A stretch of DNA of 64,000 nucleotides from Pueribacillus sp041725775 (GCF_041725775.1 NZ_JBEUEL010000004.1:62001-126000), one strand, 5' to 3'; shown: positions 7,560 through 17,173, counted from the stretch's first letter. Notes: generated by a model not told the origin, from the letters alone. A program made the numbers and translations.

Positions 7560-9350
7560 GTGCACCAGGCAGGGCGACTATCTAGGTTGTGAAAGTCCAC
7601 TGTGGGGGTTCACATTGACCAACCACTAGAGAAGCGCAAGGTAAGTGCTGAAGGAAGCGTGTATCAAAATCTTAGCTCGACGAACGGAAATCTAATCGAA
7701 GGCTTTATAGGCGGATAAGGCTCCATAACAAGTCAAAGTCCAAAAGATGTGCGTAACCTATAAAGTAAATCAGACGAGTAAAAGAGGAAAGATAAACCCT
7801 GGGAGGTCTCACGAACAGCTGAGGAATCCCCTAAACAGAAAGCTGGTCGAAAGTGGTTTATCGTGAAAAGTCAGCCGAAGCCATAGTAGTGATAAATATC
7901 ACGAAGGGCAGAACAATTTATAGTGTTTCTACGAAACGTCAGAATGTGATAATGAGGAAAGTATGAGCGTATCTCAGAGGATACTTAAAAGTGAAGTGTC
8001 TTTCGTCACGTGAAGGGAAAGGAAGAAACAGGTGTGGAACTCTTAGAAGAAAGCTTAAGCAATCAAAACATGATTAAAGCGTACAAGCGCGTCTACCGCA
8101 ATAAAGGTGCAAGCGGATTCGACGGCGTGAGTGCAAAGAGTTAAAACAATATTTGAGAACGCATAAGGAAGAAATTCGCACACAAATTCGGAAGAGGAAA
8201 TACCGTCCAGCCCCAGCCTTGCGAGTTGAAAACCAAAAGAAAATGGGAAAATGCGCAAACTTGGGATTCCCACAGTCGTTGATAGAGTTATCCAACAAAC
8301 CATCAATCAAAAGCTTAGCGAAATAATTTAGCGAATACAGCTACGGTTTTGGACCAGGAAGAAATGGCAAAATGGCCATCATTCAAGTGCTTGATTATAT
8401 GAATGATGAGTATACTTGGCTAGTCGACATAGACTTAGAGCGTTTCTTTGACACCGTCCATCACGACAAACTCATGAGAATCATCTCCTACACGTTTAAA
8501 GATGGGGATGTAATTTTCTTAATCCGAAAATACCTCGTCAGCGTTGTGATGGTTAACGGTCAATATCGAGCTACACCCGTGGGCACCCCACAAGGTGGCA
8601 CCCTAAGTCCACTCTAAGCAACATCATGTTGAACGAATTGGACAAAGAATTGGAAGCCAGAGGACTACGCTTCGTTAGATATGCAGACGACAACCTAATT
8701 TTCGTCAGAAGTGGAAAAACGGCAAACCGAGTCATGACCTCCATTACCAAGTTTATCGAAAAGAAGCTAGGACTTAAAGTCTATGTGGAGAAAAGTCGAA
8801 TCTCCCGTCCTAGCCAAACTAAGTTTTTAGACTTTAGTTTCTACTTTGACTCAAACAAAAAGCAGTTTCAACCGAGACCGTGTAAAACATCCGTTCAGAA
8901 ATTCCAACGGAAACTCCGTCAGATCACAAAACGGAATTTAAGTATTTCTCTAGACGCAAGAATCATGAAGCTGAAACAAGTTATCGTTGGAAGGGTGAAC
9001 TACTTTAAGATAGCGTATATGAAGAGTGTACTTCAAGCCATAGACGCAAAACTTCGATTTAGAGAACGCGTGATCATTTGGAAACAATGGAAGAACAACA
9101 AAAAGAGAATCAACGTACTTGTCGAAGAAGCAAAAGGCTTAATTTACTCCCGAAGAGGCTATCGTTTCATTGGACTATCGAAAGTCGTCCAAAGAAGCCT
9201 TATCAAACATACGCTTAAGGCAAAGGAGAATTCACTTTGCCCTATATTATTATCTAAAAGTCCACACTGCAATATAAACCGTCGTATACGGAACCGCACG
9301 TACGGTAGTGTGAGAGGAAAGTTAATCAACTTTCCCTGCTGTTCGATTCC
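7560..9350 (+). mobile_element. Group II intron (class C-like), inserted after the citZ terminator
   Basis: The element starts at about 7560 with GTGCACC, close to the group II 5' consensus GTGYG. About 470 bases of structured, purine-rich RNA region follow, then a damaged reverse-transcriptase/maturase frame. Near 9270-9300 there is a domain V-like segment (CCGTCGTATACGG ... CGCACGTACGG), and then a hairpin, GGAAAGTT / AACTTTCC (9316-9335), that fits domain VI. The right boundary, about 9350, is estimated. Class C introns are known to insert just behind intrinsic terminators, as seen here. The ribozyme part looks fairly complete, so splicing with a maturase supplied in trans is conceivable but unproven. 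Confidence 0.85.
8034..9265 (+). pseudogene. Group II intron reverse transcriptase/maturase, frameshifted
   Basis: The intron-encoded protein begins with a GTG at about 8034 (frame reading VELLEESLSNQNMIKAYKRV). Recognisable blocks include NKGASGFDGV, RKRKYRPAP, GIPTVVDRVIQQTI, YGFGPGRN, DIDLERFFDTVHHDKL, TPVGTPQGGTLSPL and the catalytic RYADDNL (YADD at 8680-8691), followed by an X/maturase-like region. The reading frame is broken at least four times: near 8135, near 8240, near 8325, and at 8613 where one base is missing and a stop results. No functional protein can be made from this copy. Confidence 0.88.
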
Positions 9351-9413
9351 AGAAAAGTCTGTCGATTCGCACCAGAAATTTCATGTGTGATGAAAGAAAT
9401 AAAACGGCGCTTA

Positions 9414-9422
9414 TGTTATAAT
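9414..9422 (+). promoter_or_regulatory. Extended -10 promoter of icd
   Basis: TGTTATAAT (9414-9422) is an exact extended -10 element. It lies about 40 bases before the icd start and downstream of the intron. No good -35 is seen, which extended -10 promoters do not strictly need. Confidence 0.6.
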
Positions 9423-9463
9423 ACAAGTTGTGTGCATAAAATACATGAGGAGGTTTTTTCTCG

Positions 9464-10735
9464 ATGGCAAATGGTGAAAAAATTACAGTACAAAATGGGA
9501 ATTTAAACGTCCCGAATAACCCAATCATTCCTTTTATTGAAGGAGATGGGATTGGCCCGGACATTTGGGCTGCCGCTTCGCGTGTACTTGATGCAGCTGT
9601 CGAAAAAGCTTACAACGGTGAAAAGAAAATTGTTTGGAAAGAAGTGCTTGCTGGTGAGAAAGCACAAAAACAAACAGGTTCATGGCTTCCGGATGAGACT
9701 TTAGACACAATTCGCGAATACATAATTGCGATCAAAGGACCGCTTACGACACCAATTGGTGGGGGCTTTCGCTCGCTTAACGTTGCGTTAAGACAAGAAC
9801 TCGATTTATTTGCCTGTGTTCGTCCTGTACGTTGGTTTCAAGGTGTTCCATCACCAATCAAACGTCCAGAACTGTGTGACATGGTCATTTTCCGTGAAAA
9901 TACAGAAGACATTTACGCAGGAATTGAATACCAAGAAGGTACAGATGAAGTTAAAAAGCTGATTGACTTTTTACAAAACGAAATGGGTGCTGATAAAATT
10001 CGTTTCCCAGAGTCATCTGGTATTGGCATTAAGCCGATTTCTGAAGAAGGAACGAAACGTCTCGTAAGATCAGCGATCCAATATGCACTTACGGAAGGGC
10101 GTAAAAACGTAACACTCGTTCATAAAGGAAACATAATGAAATTTACTGAAGGTGCGTTCAAAAATTGGGGCTACGAAGTAGCAGAAGAAGAGTTCGGTGA
10201 TAAAGTGTTCACTTGGGCTGAATATGATCGCATCGTTGAAAAAGACGGTAAAGATGCTGCGAACAAAGCGCAAGCTGATGCCGAAGCTGCTGGGAAAATT
10301 ATCGTAAAAGACGCAATTGCAGACATCTTTTTACAACAAATTTTAACACGCCCTGCAGAATTTGATGTTGTGGCGACAATGAATTTAAATGGTGATTACA
10401 TTTCTGATGCTCTTGCAGCGCAGGTCGGTGGCATTGGCATCGCACCTGGTGCAAATATTAATTATGAGACTGGTCACGCTATTTTCGAAGCAACACACGG
10501 AACTGCACCGAAATATGCGGGCTTAGACAAAGTGAATCCATCGTCAGTTATTTTATCTGGTGTGCTAATGCTAGAACATTTAGGCTGGCGTGAAGCAGCA
10601 AACCTTGTGATTACTGCAATTGAAAAAACAATCTCAAGCAAAGTAGTAACGTATGACTTCGCTCGTCTAATGGAAGGTGCAACAGAAGTGAAAACTTCAG
10701 AGTTCGGTGATGCTTTAATCAATAACATGGAGTAA
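9464..10735 (+). CDS. icd: NADP-dependent isocitrate dehydrogenase
   Basis: Oxidatively decarboxylates isocitrate to 2-oxoglutarate, producing NADPH in the TCA cycle. The ATG at 9464 follows GAGGAGG. The 423 residues match the bacterial homodimeric type. FIEGDGIGPDIW (24-35) and the substrate loop GGGFRSLNVALRQ contain Ser104, the residue equivalent to the regulatory phosphorylation site of the E. coli enzyme. RENTEDIYAGIEY binds substrate, and the EATHGTAPKYAGLDK region binds the cofactor. It is 16 bases upstream of mdh and surely co-transcribed with it. Confidence 0.97.
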   Translation: MANGEKITVQNGNLNVPNNPIIPFIEGDGIGPDIWAAASRVLDAAVEKAYNGEKKIVWKEVLAGEKAQKQTGSWLPDETLDTIREYIIAIKGPLTTPIGGGFRSLNVALRQELDLFACVRPVRWFQGVPSPIKRPELCDMVIFRENTEDIYAGIEYQEGTDEVKKLIDFLQNEMGADKIRFPESSGIGIKPISEEGTKRLVRSAIQYALTEGRKNVTLVHKGNIMKFTEGAFKNWGYEVAEEEFGDKVFTWAEYDRIVEKDGKDAANKAQADAEAAGKIIVKDAIADIFLQQILTRPAEFDVVATMNLNGDYISDALAAQVGGIGIAPGANINYETGHAIFEATHGTAPKYAGLDKVNPSSVILSGVLMLEHLGWREAANLVITAIEKTISSKVVTYDFARLMEGATEVKTSEFGDALINNME

Positions 10736-10751
10736 GGAAGGAGAACGAACG

Positions 10752-11690
10752 GTGGGGATTAAACGTAAGAAAGTTTCAGTCATCGGAAGTGGTTTCACTG
10801 GTTCAACGACAGCACTCATGCTTGCGCAAAAAGAGCTTTGTGACGTTGTTCTAGTTGACATTCCACAAAATGAAAATCCGACGAAGGGAAAAGCGTTGGA
10901 TATGCTTCAAGCAAGCCCTGTCCAAGGTTTCGACTGCAACATCATCGGGACAGCAGATTATAAAGATACTGCAGATTCCGATATCGTTATTATTACAGCA
11001 GGTGTTGCTCGTAAGCCTGGTATGAGCCGTGACGATTTAGTTAACACAAATGCACGTATTATGAAGTCGGTCGTGAAAGAAGTTGTGGATTATTCACCGA
11101 ATACGATTATTATTGTATTGACAAATCCAGTTGATGCTATGACGTATACTGCATTTAAAGAATCTGGATTTCCGAAAGAGCGTGTCATCGGACAATCAGG
11201 TATTCTCGATACGGCACGTTTTCGTGCATTCATTGCTCAAGAGTTAAACCTGTCAATTAAAGATGTTACTGGATTCGTTCTCGGAGGACATGGAGACGAT
11301 ATGGTGCCGCTCGTACGCTACTCTTACGCAGGTGGAATTCCGTTAGAAAAATGGATAAGCGCTGAGCGTTTAGAAGAAATTGTACAACGGACGCGCACAG
11401 GCGGTGGTGAAATTGTTAACTTGCTTGGAAACGGCAGTGCGTACTACGCTCCTGCTGCGTCACTTGTAGAAATGGCTGAAACGATATTAAAAGACCAAAG
11501 ACGTGTCCTACCTGTTATTGCTTACTTAGAAGGTGAATACGGTTATAACGGTATTTACCTTGGTGTCCCGACCATTTTAGGTGGTAACGGAATTGAAAGA
11601 GTCATCGAATTAGACTTAACAAATGAAGAAAAAGCACAGCTTGATAAGTCTGCAGATTCTGTGCGAAAAGTAATGGATGTTTTAAAATAA
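10752..11690 (+). CDS. mdh: Malate dehydrogenase (LDH-like type)
   Basis: Interconverts malate and oxaloacetate with NAD in the TCA cycle. It starts with GTG at 10752, after GGAAGGAGAACG. The 312-residue protein has the nucleotide-binding GSGFTG (12-17), an acidic residue at the end of the second strand (VDI, Asp36) as expected for NAD, and the catalytic pair Asp153 (ILDTARF) and His180 (GGHGDDMVP). The substrate-binding arginines lie in ARKPGMSRDDL. It closes the icd-mdh unit, with a strong terminator 9 bases downstream. In many Bacilli phoPR follows; here a repeat and then polA follow. Confidence 0.97.
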   Translation: MGIKRKKVSVIGSGFTGSTTALMLAQKELCDVVLVDIPQNENPTKGKALDMLQASPVQGFDCNIIGTADYKDTADSDIVIITAGVARKPGMSRDDLVNTNARIMKSVVKEVVDYSPNTIIIVLTNPVDAMTYTAFKESGFPKERVIGQSGILDTARFRAFIAQELNLSIKDVTGFVLGGHGDDMVPLVRYSYAGGIPLEKWISAERLEEIVQRTRTGGGEIVNLLGNGSAYYAPAASLVEMAETILKDQRRVLPVIAYLEGEYGYNGIYLGVPTILGGNGIERVIELDLTNEEKAQLDKSADSVRKVMDVLK

Positions 11691-11698
11691 TGAAGATG

Positions 11699-11739
11699 AA
11701 GAAGAGATTCGAGATTCGTATTCGAATCTCTTCTTTTTT
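11699..11739 (+). terminator. mdh intrinsic terminator
   Basis: A 14-base perfect stem, AAGAAGAGATTCGA (11699-11712) with TCGAATCTCTTCTT (11722-11735), followed by T residues. Confidence 0.92.
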
Positions 11740-11771
11740 AAAGCTGTTTTCTGTGGTTCTGAAACATTATT

Positions 11772-12108
11772 GATAAACTGCGACGCACAGGATGTGCTAG
11801 TGCAAATTTTTACGGTGGGACGAGTAATCGCAGTCCCAGACGTTGCCACAGGACTTAAACAATGCTCCCTCGAGTATGCTGTGCTGAGAGTAAACCCAGA
11901 ACAATACATCTCTGAGTAAACATTGGGAGTCTCGAACGTGGCGTTCTTGGTTTGCGTACCATAAGTACTGCTTTGGAAATACACTTCGCTTTCCTACAGA
12001 GGCCTTCGTGTATTTCCTCCGCTTCAAACTACTGATGTATTTACAGTAATAACACTAGAAGGTTAACAGAGCAAAACAAGTGCATAGCTTCAACTAACGT
12101 AGTTTCTT
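11772..12108 (-). repeat. Dispersed repeat, copy A (inverted relative to B)
   Basis: About 337 bases here are, in reverse complement, nearly identical to 24251-24588 (copy B). I found differences only at the edge (TACGTTAG versus TATGCTAG). It contains the hairpin GGAAATACAC / GTGTATTTCC and short GC-rich stems. It lies 33 bases behind the mdh terminator, in the space between mdh and polA. I see no transposase and no clear terminal repeats in this copy. Open frames in it are the same in both copies simply because the DNA is the same; none has a convincing ribosome site. Confidence 0.9.
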
Positions 12109-12167
12109 TTAACTTCTTAAGAAATGCAAAAAACTTTAAGAGAAGCGTAATTTTTAATAACTGTATT

Positions 12168-12196
12168 TTCAATTGATTGTCATGACATGGTAAAAT
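12168..12196 (+). promoter_or_regulatory. Probable polA promoter
   Basis: TTCAAT (12168-12173), a 17-base spacer and TAAAAT (12191-12196) preceded by TGG, an extended -10 arrangement, lie 50 bases before polA and downstream of repeat copy A. Confidence 0.45.
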
Positions 12197-12245
12197 GACT
12201 TAAGGAAAGTACGGTTTTCTATTTATGTTGTAGGAGGTTGTGTCT

Positions 12246-14876
12246 TTGAAAAATAAATTGGTGCTGATCGATGGTAACAGCATCTTATACCGCGCATTTT
12301 TTGCATTGCCGCTTTTAACGAATTCAAAAGGTGTGTATACGAATGCTGTATACGGGTTTGCACAAATGCTCCTCAAAGTAGTTGATGAAGAAAATCCATC
12401 ACATATTTTAGTTGCATTTGATGCAAGTAGCAAAACATTTCGACATGAAAAGTACGAAGATTATAAAGGAGGTAGACAAAAGACTCCGCCTGAACTGTCT
12501 GAACAAATTCCTTATGTTCACGAACTGCTTGATGCTTTTAAAATTCCGAGATATGAACTTGAACTATATGAAGCAGATGATATTATTGGAACTCTTTCTA
12601 AACAAGCCGAAGAAGGCGGTTGGGAAGTGAAAATCATTTCAGGAGATAAAGATCTTCTTCAACTAGTAAGCGATCACGTTACTCTCCACTTTACAAGAAG
12701 AGGAATTTCAGAAATTGACGCTTATGATCCGAAAGCTGTAGAGGAGGAATATGGAATTAATACGTCCCAACTCATTGATATGATGGGACTGATGGGGGAT
12801 CCATCTGACAATATTCCCGGAATTCCTGGTGTTGGTGAAAAAACAGCAATCAAATTATTAAAACAATTTGGTACACTAGAAAACGTCATGAATTCGCTCG
12901 ATGAAGTTTCTGGGAAAAAGCTAAAAGAGAATTTAGAAACTCACCGTGACTTAGCTTTTATTAGTAAAGAGCTCGTTACGATTGATCGAGATAGTCCAAT
13001 AGAAATTTCACTTCAAGACATTACGTTCCAAGAACGTGATCATGAAGCAATTGTACGTCTTTTTTCAGATTTAGAATTTAAAACGCTCCTTAAGCGATTT
13101 GATCATCAGAATGAAGATACGGAGCCATTTGAAGAAGACGTGGCATTTACAACGGTACGTAACATTACCGATGACATCCTCGTTGATGAAACAGCGCTCA
13201 TCGTAGAAGTTGTTAATGATAATTATCATGACGCCGATATTTTAGGGATTGCGCTCGTTAATAAAACAGGAAATTATTTTATTTCTACGACTGATGCTTT
13301 CGCATCTTCTACATTTGTAAATTGGCTTGAAGATGAATCTAAGCAAAAATGGACATTTGATGCTAAACGTGCTGAAGTTGCGTTAGGCTGGAAAGGAATA
13401 AGGCTGAGAGGTCTAACATTTGATGTCTTAATTGCTGCATATTTATTGAACACTATTGAAGGGCGCCATGATATTGCTGAAGTGGCAAATAGAGAAAACC
13501 TTCATTTCGTTCAATCCGATGAACAGGTGTATGGCAAAGGTGCAAAACGCAAAGTACCAAAACAGGCGATCGTCGCTGAACATCTCGTGCGCAAAGCGAA
13601 AGCAGTGTACGAATTAAATTCGATTTTAAGCGAAAAATTAACTGAAAATGAACAGACTGAGTTACTTCATGAACTTGAAATGCCACTTTCTCACGTATTA
13701 GCGAAAATGGAGTTGCGAGGCATTCGCGTAAATGGCGAACGGTTAAAAGAGATGGGTGGCGAACTCGAGAAACGCTTATCTTCAATTGAACAGGAAGTGT
13801 ACAAGCTTGCGGGTGTTGAATTTAATTTAAATTCACCGAAGCAATTAGGCGAAGTGTTGTTCGAAAAATTGAACTTGCCCGTCATTAAAAAAACGAAAAC
13901 AGGCTATTCTACTTCTGCTGACGTATTAGAAAAATTAGAAAGCCAGCATGAAATCATTCCATATATTTTAATGTACCGCCAGCTTGGAAAGCTCTATTCA
14001 ACATATATTGAAGGTTTGCTCAAAGTGATTAATGAGCAGACGGGAAAAATTCATACGAGCTTTAACCAAGTGCTGACACAAACAGGTCGTCTTAGTTCGA
14101 CGGAACCAAACTTACAAAATATCCCGATTCGGCTTGAAGAGGGTCGAAAAATTCGTGAAGCTTTTGTTCCGTCTCAACCTGATTGGGTTATTTTTGCTGC
14201 CGATTACTCGCAAATTGAACTACGCGTTCTTGCGCATATTGCGAAAGACGAAAAGCTTATTCAAGCGTTTAAAGACAATATGGATATTCATACAAAAACA
14301 GCAATGGACGTCTTTCATGTTCATGCAGATGAAGTTACTGCACTTATGAGACGTCATGCTAAAGCTGTTAACTTTGGGATCATTTATGGTATTAGTGATT
14401 ACGGATTATCCCAAAGTTTAGGAATTACTCGAAAAGAAGCTGGGGAATTTATTGAACGTTACTTACAAAGTTATCCTGGTGTTAAACAATACATGGATGA
14501 AATCGTGAAAAAGGCGAAACAAGATGGCTATGTTTCAACATTGCTGCATAGAAGACGTTACTTACCAAACATTAAAAGCCGAAACTTTAATTTGCGCAGC
14601 TTTGCAGAACGAACGGCGATGAATACGCCGATTCAAGGGAGTGCGGCTGACATCATAAAGAAAGCAATGATTGAAATGGAACAGCGTCTTCAAGAGGAAA
14701 AGCTAAAAACGAACATGCTTATACAAGTTCATGATGAACTCATTTTTGAAGCACCGAAAGATGAAATTGAAACACTTAAAATCATTGTTCCAGAAGTGAT
14801 GGAAAACACAATAGCATTAGAAGTCCCCCTCAAAGTTGATTATTCTTACGGTCCAACTTGGTATGATGCGAAATAA
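12246..14876 (+). CDS. polA: DNA polymerase I
   Basis: Fills gaps and removes RNA primers and damaged DNA. I place the start at TTG 12246, eight bases after AGGAGG (12232-12237); the in-frame GTG at 12240 is only two bases from it. The 876-residue product has an N-terminal 5' nuclease domain (KNKLVLIDGNSILYRAFFA, then DADD-type and helix-hairpin-helix segments such as GIPGVGEKTA). The central 3'-5' exonuclease-like domain lacks its acidic catalytic residues, as is usual in Bacillus. The polymerase domain has motif A (DYSQIELRVLAHI, about 653-665), motif B (RRHAKAVNFGIIYG) and motif C (VHDE, about 828-831). It is followed closely by mutM. Confidence 0.97.
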   Translation: MKNKLVLIDGNSILYRAFFALPLLTNSKGVYTNAVYGFAQMLLKVVDEENPSHILVAFDASSKTFRHEKYEDYKGGRQKTPPELSEQIPYVHELLDAFKIPRYELELYEADDIIGTLSKQAEEGGWEVKIISGDKDLLQLVSDHVTLHFTRRGISEIDAYDPKAVEEEYGINTSQLIDMMGLMGDPSDNIPGIPGVGEKTAIKLLKQFGTLENVMNSLDEVSGKKLKENLETHRDLAFISKELVTIDRDSPIEISLQDITFQERDHEAIVRLFSDLEFKTLLKRFDHQNEDTEPFEEDVAFTTVRNITDDILVDETALIVEVVNDNYHDADILGIALVNKTGNYFISTTDAFASSTFVNWLEDESKQKWTFDAKRAEVALGWKGIRLRGLTFDVLIAAYLLNTIEGRHDIAEVANRENLHFVQSDEQVYGKGAKRKVPKQAIVAEHLVRKAKAVYELNSILSEKLTENEQTELLHELEMPLSHVLAKMELRGIRVNGERLKEMGGELEKRLSSIEQEVYKLAGVEFNLNSPKQLGEVLFEKLNLPVIKKTKTGYSTSADVLEKLESQHEIIPYILMYRQLGKLYSTYIEGLLKVINEQTGKIHTSFNQVLTQTGRLSSTEPNLQNIPIRLEEGRKIREAFVPSQPDWVIFAADYSQIELRVLAHIAKDEKLIQAFKDNMDIHTKTAMDVFHVHADEVTALMRRHAKAVNFGIIYGISDYGLSQSLGITRKEAGEFIERYLQSYPGVKQYMDEIVKKAKQDGYVSTLLHRRRYLPNIKSRNFNLRSFAERTAMNTPIQGSAADIIKKAMIEMEQRLQEEKLKTNMLIQVHDELIFEAPKDEIETLKIIVPEVMENTIALEVPLKVDYSYGPTWYDAK

Positions 14877-14890
14877 GGGGAGAGAAGGAA

Positions 14891-15715
14891 ATGCCAGAAT
14901 TACCAGAGGTAGAGACAATTAAACGAACACTTCAACGTCTTGTTATCGGAAAAACGATTCAAGATGTCACCATATTATGGGGAAACATTATAAAACAACC
15001 TGCTGATGGAATGGAATTTAAAATTAAATGTCAAGGCCAAACGATTCACGATATTGACCGAAGGGGAAAATTTTTAAAATTTATTTTGGATGAGGATGTT
15101 CTTGTTTCACATTTGCGGATGGAAGGTCGTTATATGTTGCAACAATCGAATGAACCTTATGAAAAACATACACATGTTATTTTTTCATTTACGGATAATA
15201 CAGAATTACGATATATGGACGTAAGGAAGTTTGGTACGATGCATTTGCTTCCAAAAGGCGAAGAGGAACAGCGCGAACCGTTAGTAAAACTTGGAGTTGA
15301 ACCGTTTTCAAACGAATTTACCCCAGACGTCCTTCAGAAAGCATTTCAAAGAACAAATAGAAGTATTAAAGCAGTCTTGCTCGATCAATCAATTGTCGTT
15401 GGTTTAGGCAATATTTATGTCGATGAAGCGTTATTTCGTGCTCAAATTCATCCGACACAAAAAGCGAATAAATTACCGGAAAAATCACTTGAAACGTTAC
15501 ATGCTGAAATTATCGAAACATTAAAAGAAGCCGTTGACAAAGGCGGAAGCACCGTTCGTTCATATGTAAATAGCCAAGGTGATATGGGCATGTTCCAACT
15601 GAATCATTTTGTTTACGGGAAAAAAGGCGAACCATGTCGAAAATGCGGAACCGAAATTGAAAAAACGGTCGTAGCTCAGCGCGGGACTCATTATTGCCCA
15701 AAATGTCAAAAATAG
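14891..15715 (+). CDS. mutM: Formamidopyrimidine-DNA glycosylase
   Basis: Base-excision repair enzyme that removes 8-oxoguanine and formamidopyrimidines and nicks the strand. The mature N-terminus PELPEVETI carries the catalytic proline and glutamate (residues 2 and 3). The RRGKFL segment near residue 60 supplies the conserved lysine, and GLGNIYVDEALF is a family signature. The C-terminal zinc finger is CRKC...CPKC (about 247-270). At 274 residues it has normal length. It starts 14 bases after polA with a GGGGAGAGAAGG ribosome site, so the two repair genes are an operon, as in B. subtilis. Confidence 0.97.
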   Translation: MPELPEVETIKRTLQRLVIGKTIQDVTILWGNIIKQPADGMEFKIKCQGQTIHDIDRRGKFLKFILDEDVLVSHLRMEGRYMLQQSNEPYEKHTHVIFSFTDNTELRYMDVRKFGTMHLLPKGEEEQREPLVKLGVEPFSNEFTPDVLQKAFQRTNRSIKAVLLDQSIVVGLGNIYVDEALFRAQIHPTQKANKLPEKSLETLHAEIIETLKEAVDKGGSTVRSYVNSQGDMGMFQLNHFVYGKKGEPCRKCGTEIEKTVVAQRGTHYCPKCQK

Positions 15716-15811
15716 CTTAACCGCTACGTACGTCAAACTAGCTCCTCCCATATACTATGTTAGCTTCGAAAAAGTATAGCTCATTCGAAATCGGAGGGAG
15801 GAGAAGAAATT

Positions 15812-16450
15812 GTGGCAGAATCGTTCGCATTATTACTTTTAGCTTTTGCGGTTAGTGTTGATGGATTTAGCGTTGGATTTACGTATGGACTTCGTAAGTT
15901 AAAGCTACCGTACCGGTCGCTCGTTATTATTGCGACATGTTCAGCTGTTTTTTTCTTAGCTGCAATGGGTGTAGGTTCGATGATTGAATCAGTTGTTTCC
16001 CCTATAGTTGCTGAAAAGCTTGGAGGAATCATTTTAATAGTCATTGGTTTTTGGATCGTATTTCAAAGCCAGAAAGCAAAGACAAAGGTGAACAATGGAA
16101 ATAAAGACTATACGATCGTCCATTTCGAAATAAAATCATTAGGTATCGTTATTCAAGTGTTGGAAAAGCCGACAGTAGCGGACTTAGATAAGTCTGGGAC
16201 GATAACAGGCATTGAAGCGTTAATTCTTGGAATTGCTCTCTCATTAGACGCAATCGGAGCGGGCATTAGTGCTGCATTGCTCGGATATTCTCCTTTCTTT
16301 ATGTCGCTTTCAGTTGCAATGATGAGTTCCATTTTTGTTTTAAGTGGTATGAAATTTGGTTTGCTTTTTTCAAAACTAAAATGGATCGAAAAGTTCTCTA
16401 TTTTACCAGGATGCTTACTTATGTTAATCGGAGTTTTAAAACTTGCGTAA
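15812..16450 (+). CDS. ytaF: Sporulation membrane protein YtaF
   Basis: Polytopic membrane protein of 212 residues, starting with GTG at 15812 behind GGAGGGAGGAG. It has about six membrane segments. DGFSVGFTYGLR near the N-terminus and SLDAIGAGISAALLGY in the second half form the repeated Asp-containing pattern of MntP/LysE-like manganese or cation exporters. The name YtaF and its sporulation link come from B. subtilis, where it holds the same place between mutM and coaE. The transported substrate is unknown. Confidence 0.88.
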   Translation: MAESFALLLLAFAVSVDGFSVGFTYGLRKLKLPYRSLVIIATCSAVFFLAAMGVGSMIESVVSPIVAEKLGGIILIVIGFWIVFQSQKAKTKVNNGNKDYTIVHFEIKSLGIVIQVLEKPTVADLDKSGTITGIEALILGIALSLDAIGAGISAALLGYSPFFMSLSVAMMSSIFVLSGMKFGLLFSKLKWIEKFSILPGCLLMLIGVLKLA

Positions 16451-16456
16451 CGCAGC

Positions 16457-16484
16457 GGGAGATCGGAGCGTATCCCGATTTCCC
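16457..16484 (+). terminator. Hairpin after ytaF, possible weak terminator
   Basis: GGGAGATCGG (16457-16466) pairs with CCGATTTCCC (16475-16484), with one G-T pair. Only a short TTATTT follows, so termination may be partial and coaE may be reached by read-through. Confidence 0.45.
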
Positions 16485-16533
16485 TTATTTACATAATGAT
16501 GATAAACAAGCTTGTTGAATTGGAGGAGATACT

Positions 16534-17130
16534 ATGATTATCGGCTTAACAGGAAGCATTGCAACAGGAAAAAGTACGGTTGCTAAAATGTTCAAAGATT
16601 TAGGTATTCCTGTCATTGACGCAGATAAAATTGCAAGAGAAGTTGTTGAGCCGGGAGAAGAAGCGTACGAACAGATCATTCAGCAGTTTGGAACAAACAT
16701 TTTATTTTCGGACGGTACGTTAGATCGAAAAAAACTTGGTTCGATCGTTTTTCAAAATGAAGATAAGCGGGAAACGTTAAATCAAATTGTACACCCTGCG
16801 ATTCAAAAAAAAATGGACGCTTATAAAAATAATTATTTACAACAAGGCTTCAAAACGATTGTCCTAGATATTCCACTTTTATTTGAAGGAAAACGTGATC
16901 GCAATGAATTTGATAAAATTTTGCTTGTTGCTGTCTCTGAAGATATTCAACTTGCGCGTTTACTCGAACGGGATAAAATGGGTGAAGAAGATGCAAGAAA
17001 TCGAATCAACTCGCAAATGCCGATTAAAGAAAAAATTCCGCTCGCTGATGCAGTCATATACAATAATGGCACGCTCAATGAGACAAAAGAGCAATTATTA
17101 AGGATTTTAAACGATTGGGATGTAAATTAA
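16534..17130 (+). CDS. coaE: Dephospho-CoA kinase
   Basis: Last step of coenzyme A biosynthesis: ATP-dependent phosphorylation of the 3'-hydroxyl of dephospho-CoA. The P-loop GLTGSIATGKST (residues 3-14) is at the N-terminus. PVIDADKIAREVV and DIPLLFEG are the substrate-site signatures of the family. At 198 residues it has normal length. The ATG follows TTGGAGGAG. Position and neighbours (mutM-ytaF-coaE) are as in B. subtilis. Confidence 0.95.
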   Translation: MIIGLTGSIATGKSTVAKMFKDLGIPVIDADKIAREVVEPGEEAYEQIIQQFGTNILFSDGTLDRKKLGSIVFQNEDKRETLNQIVHPAIQKKMDAYKNNYLQQGFKTIVLDIPLLFEGKRDRNEFDKILLVAVSEDIQLARLLERDKMGEEDARNRINSQMPIKEKIPLADAVIYNNGTLNETKEQLLRILNDWDVN

Positions 17131-17150
17131 TTGTTTCATTATGAATATTA

Positions 17151-17161
17151 TATGTTATACT
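17151..17161 (+). promoter_or_regulatory. gapB promoter -10 with overlapping CcpN-type operator, site 1
   Basis: TATGTTATACT fits the published CcpN consensus TRTGHYATAYW at every position and overlaps an extended -10 promoter (TGTTATACT, 17153-17161). In B. subtilis CcpN represses gapB on glycolytic carbon sources from a site overlapping the -10. The ccpN gene itself is not in this window. Confidence 0.7.
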
Positions 17162-17173
17162 ATTAGTAAAATA

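Noticed and set aside
8055..8310. Minus-strand frames inside the intron
   Set aside because: They are shadows of the damaged maturase gene on the other strand.
11797..12027. Open frames of 76 and 100 codons that are identical in repeat copies A and B
   Set aside because: The identity follows from the DNA being the same. The frames have no proper ribosome site, lack protein-like composition and are broken in copies C and D.
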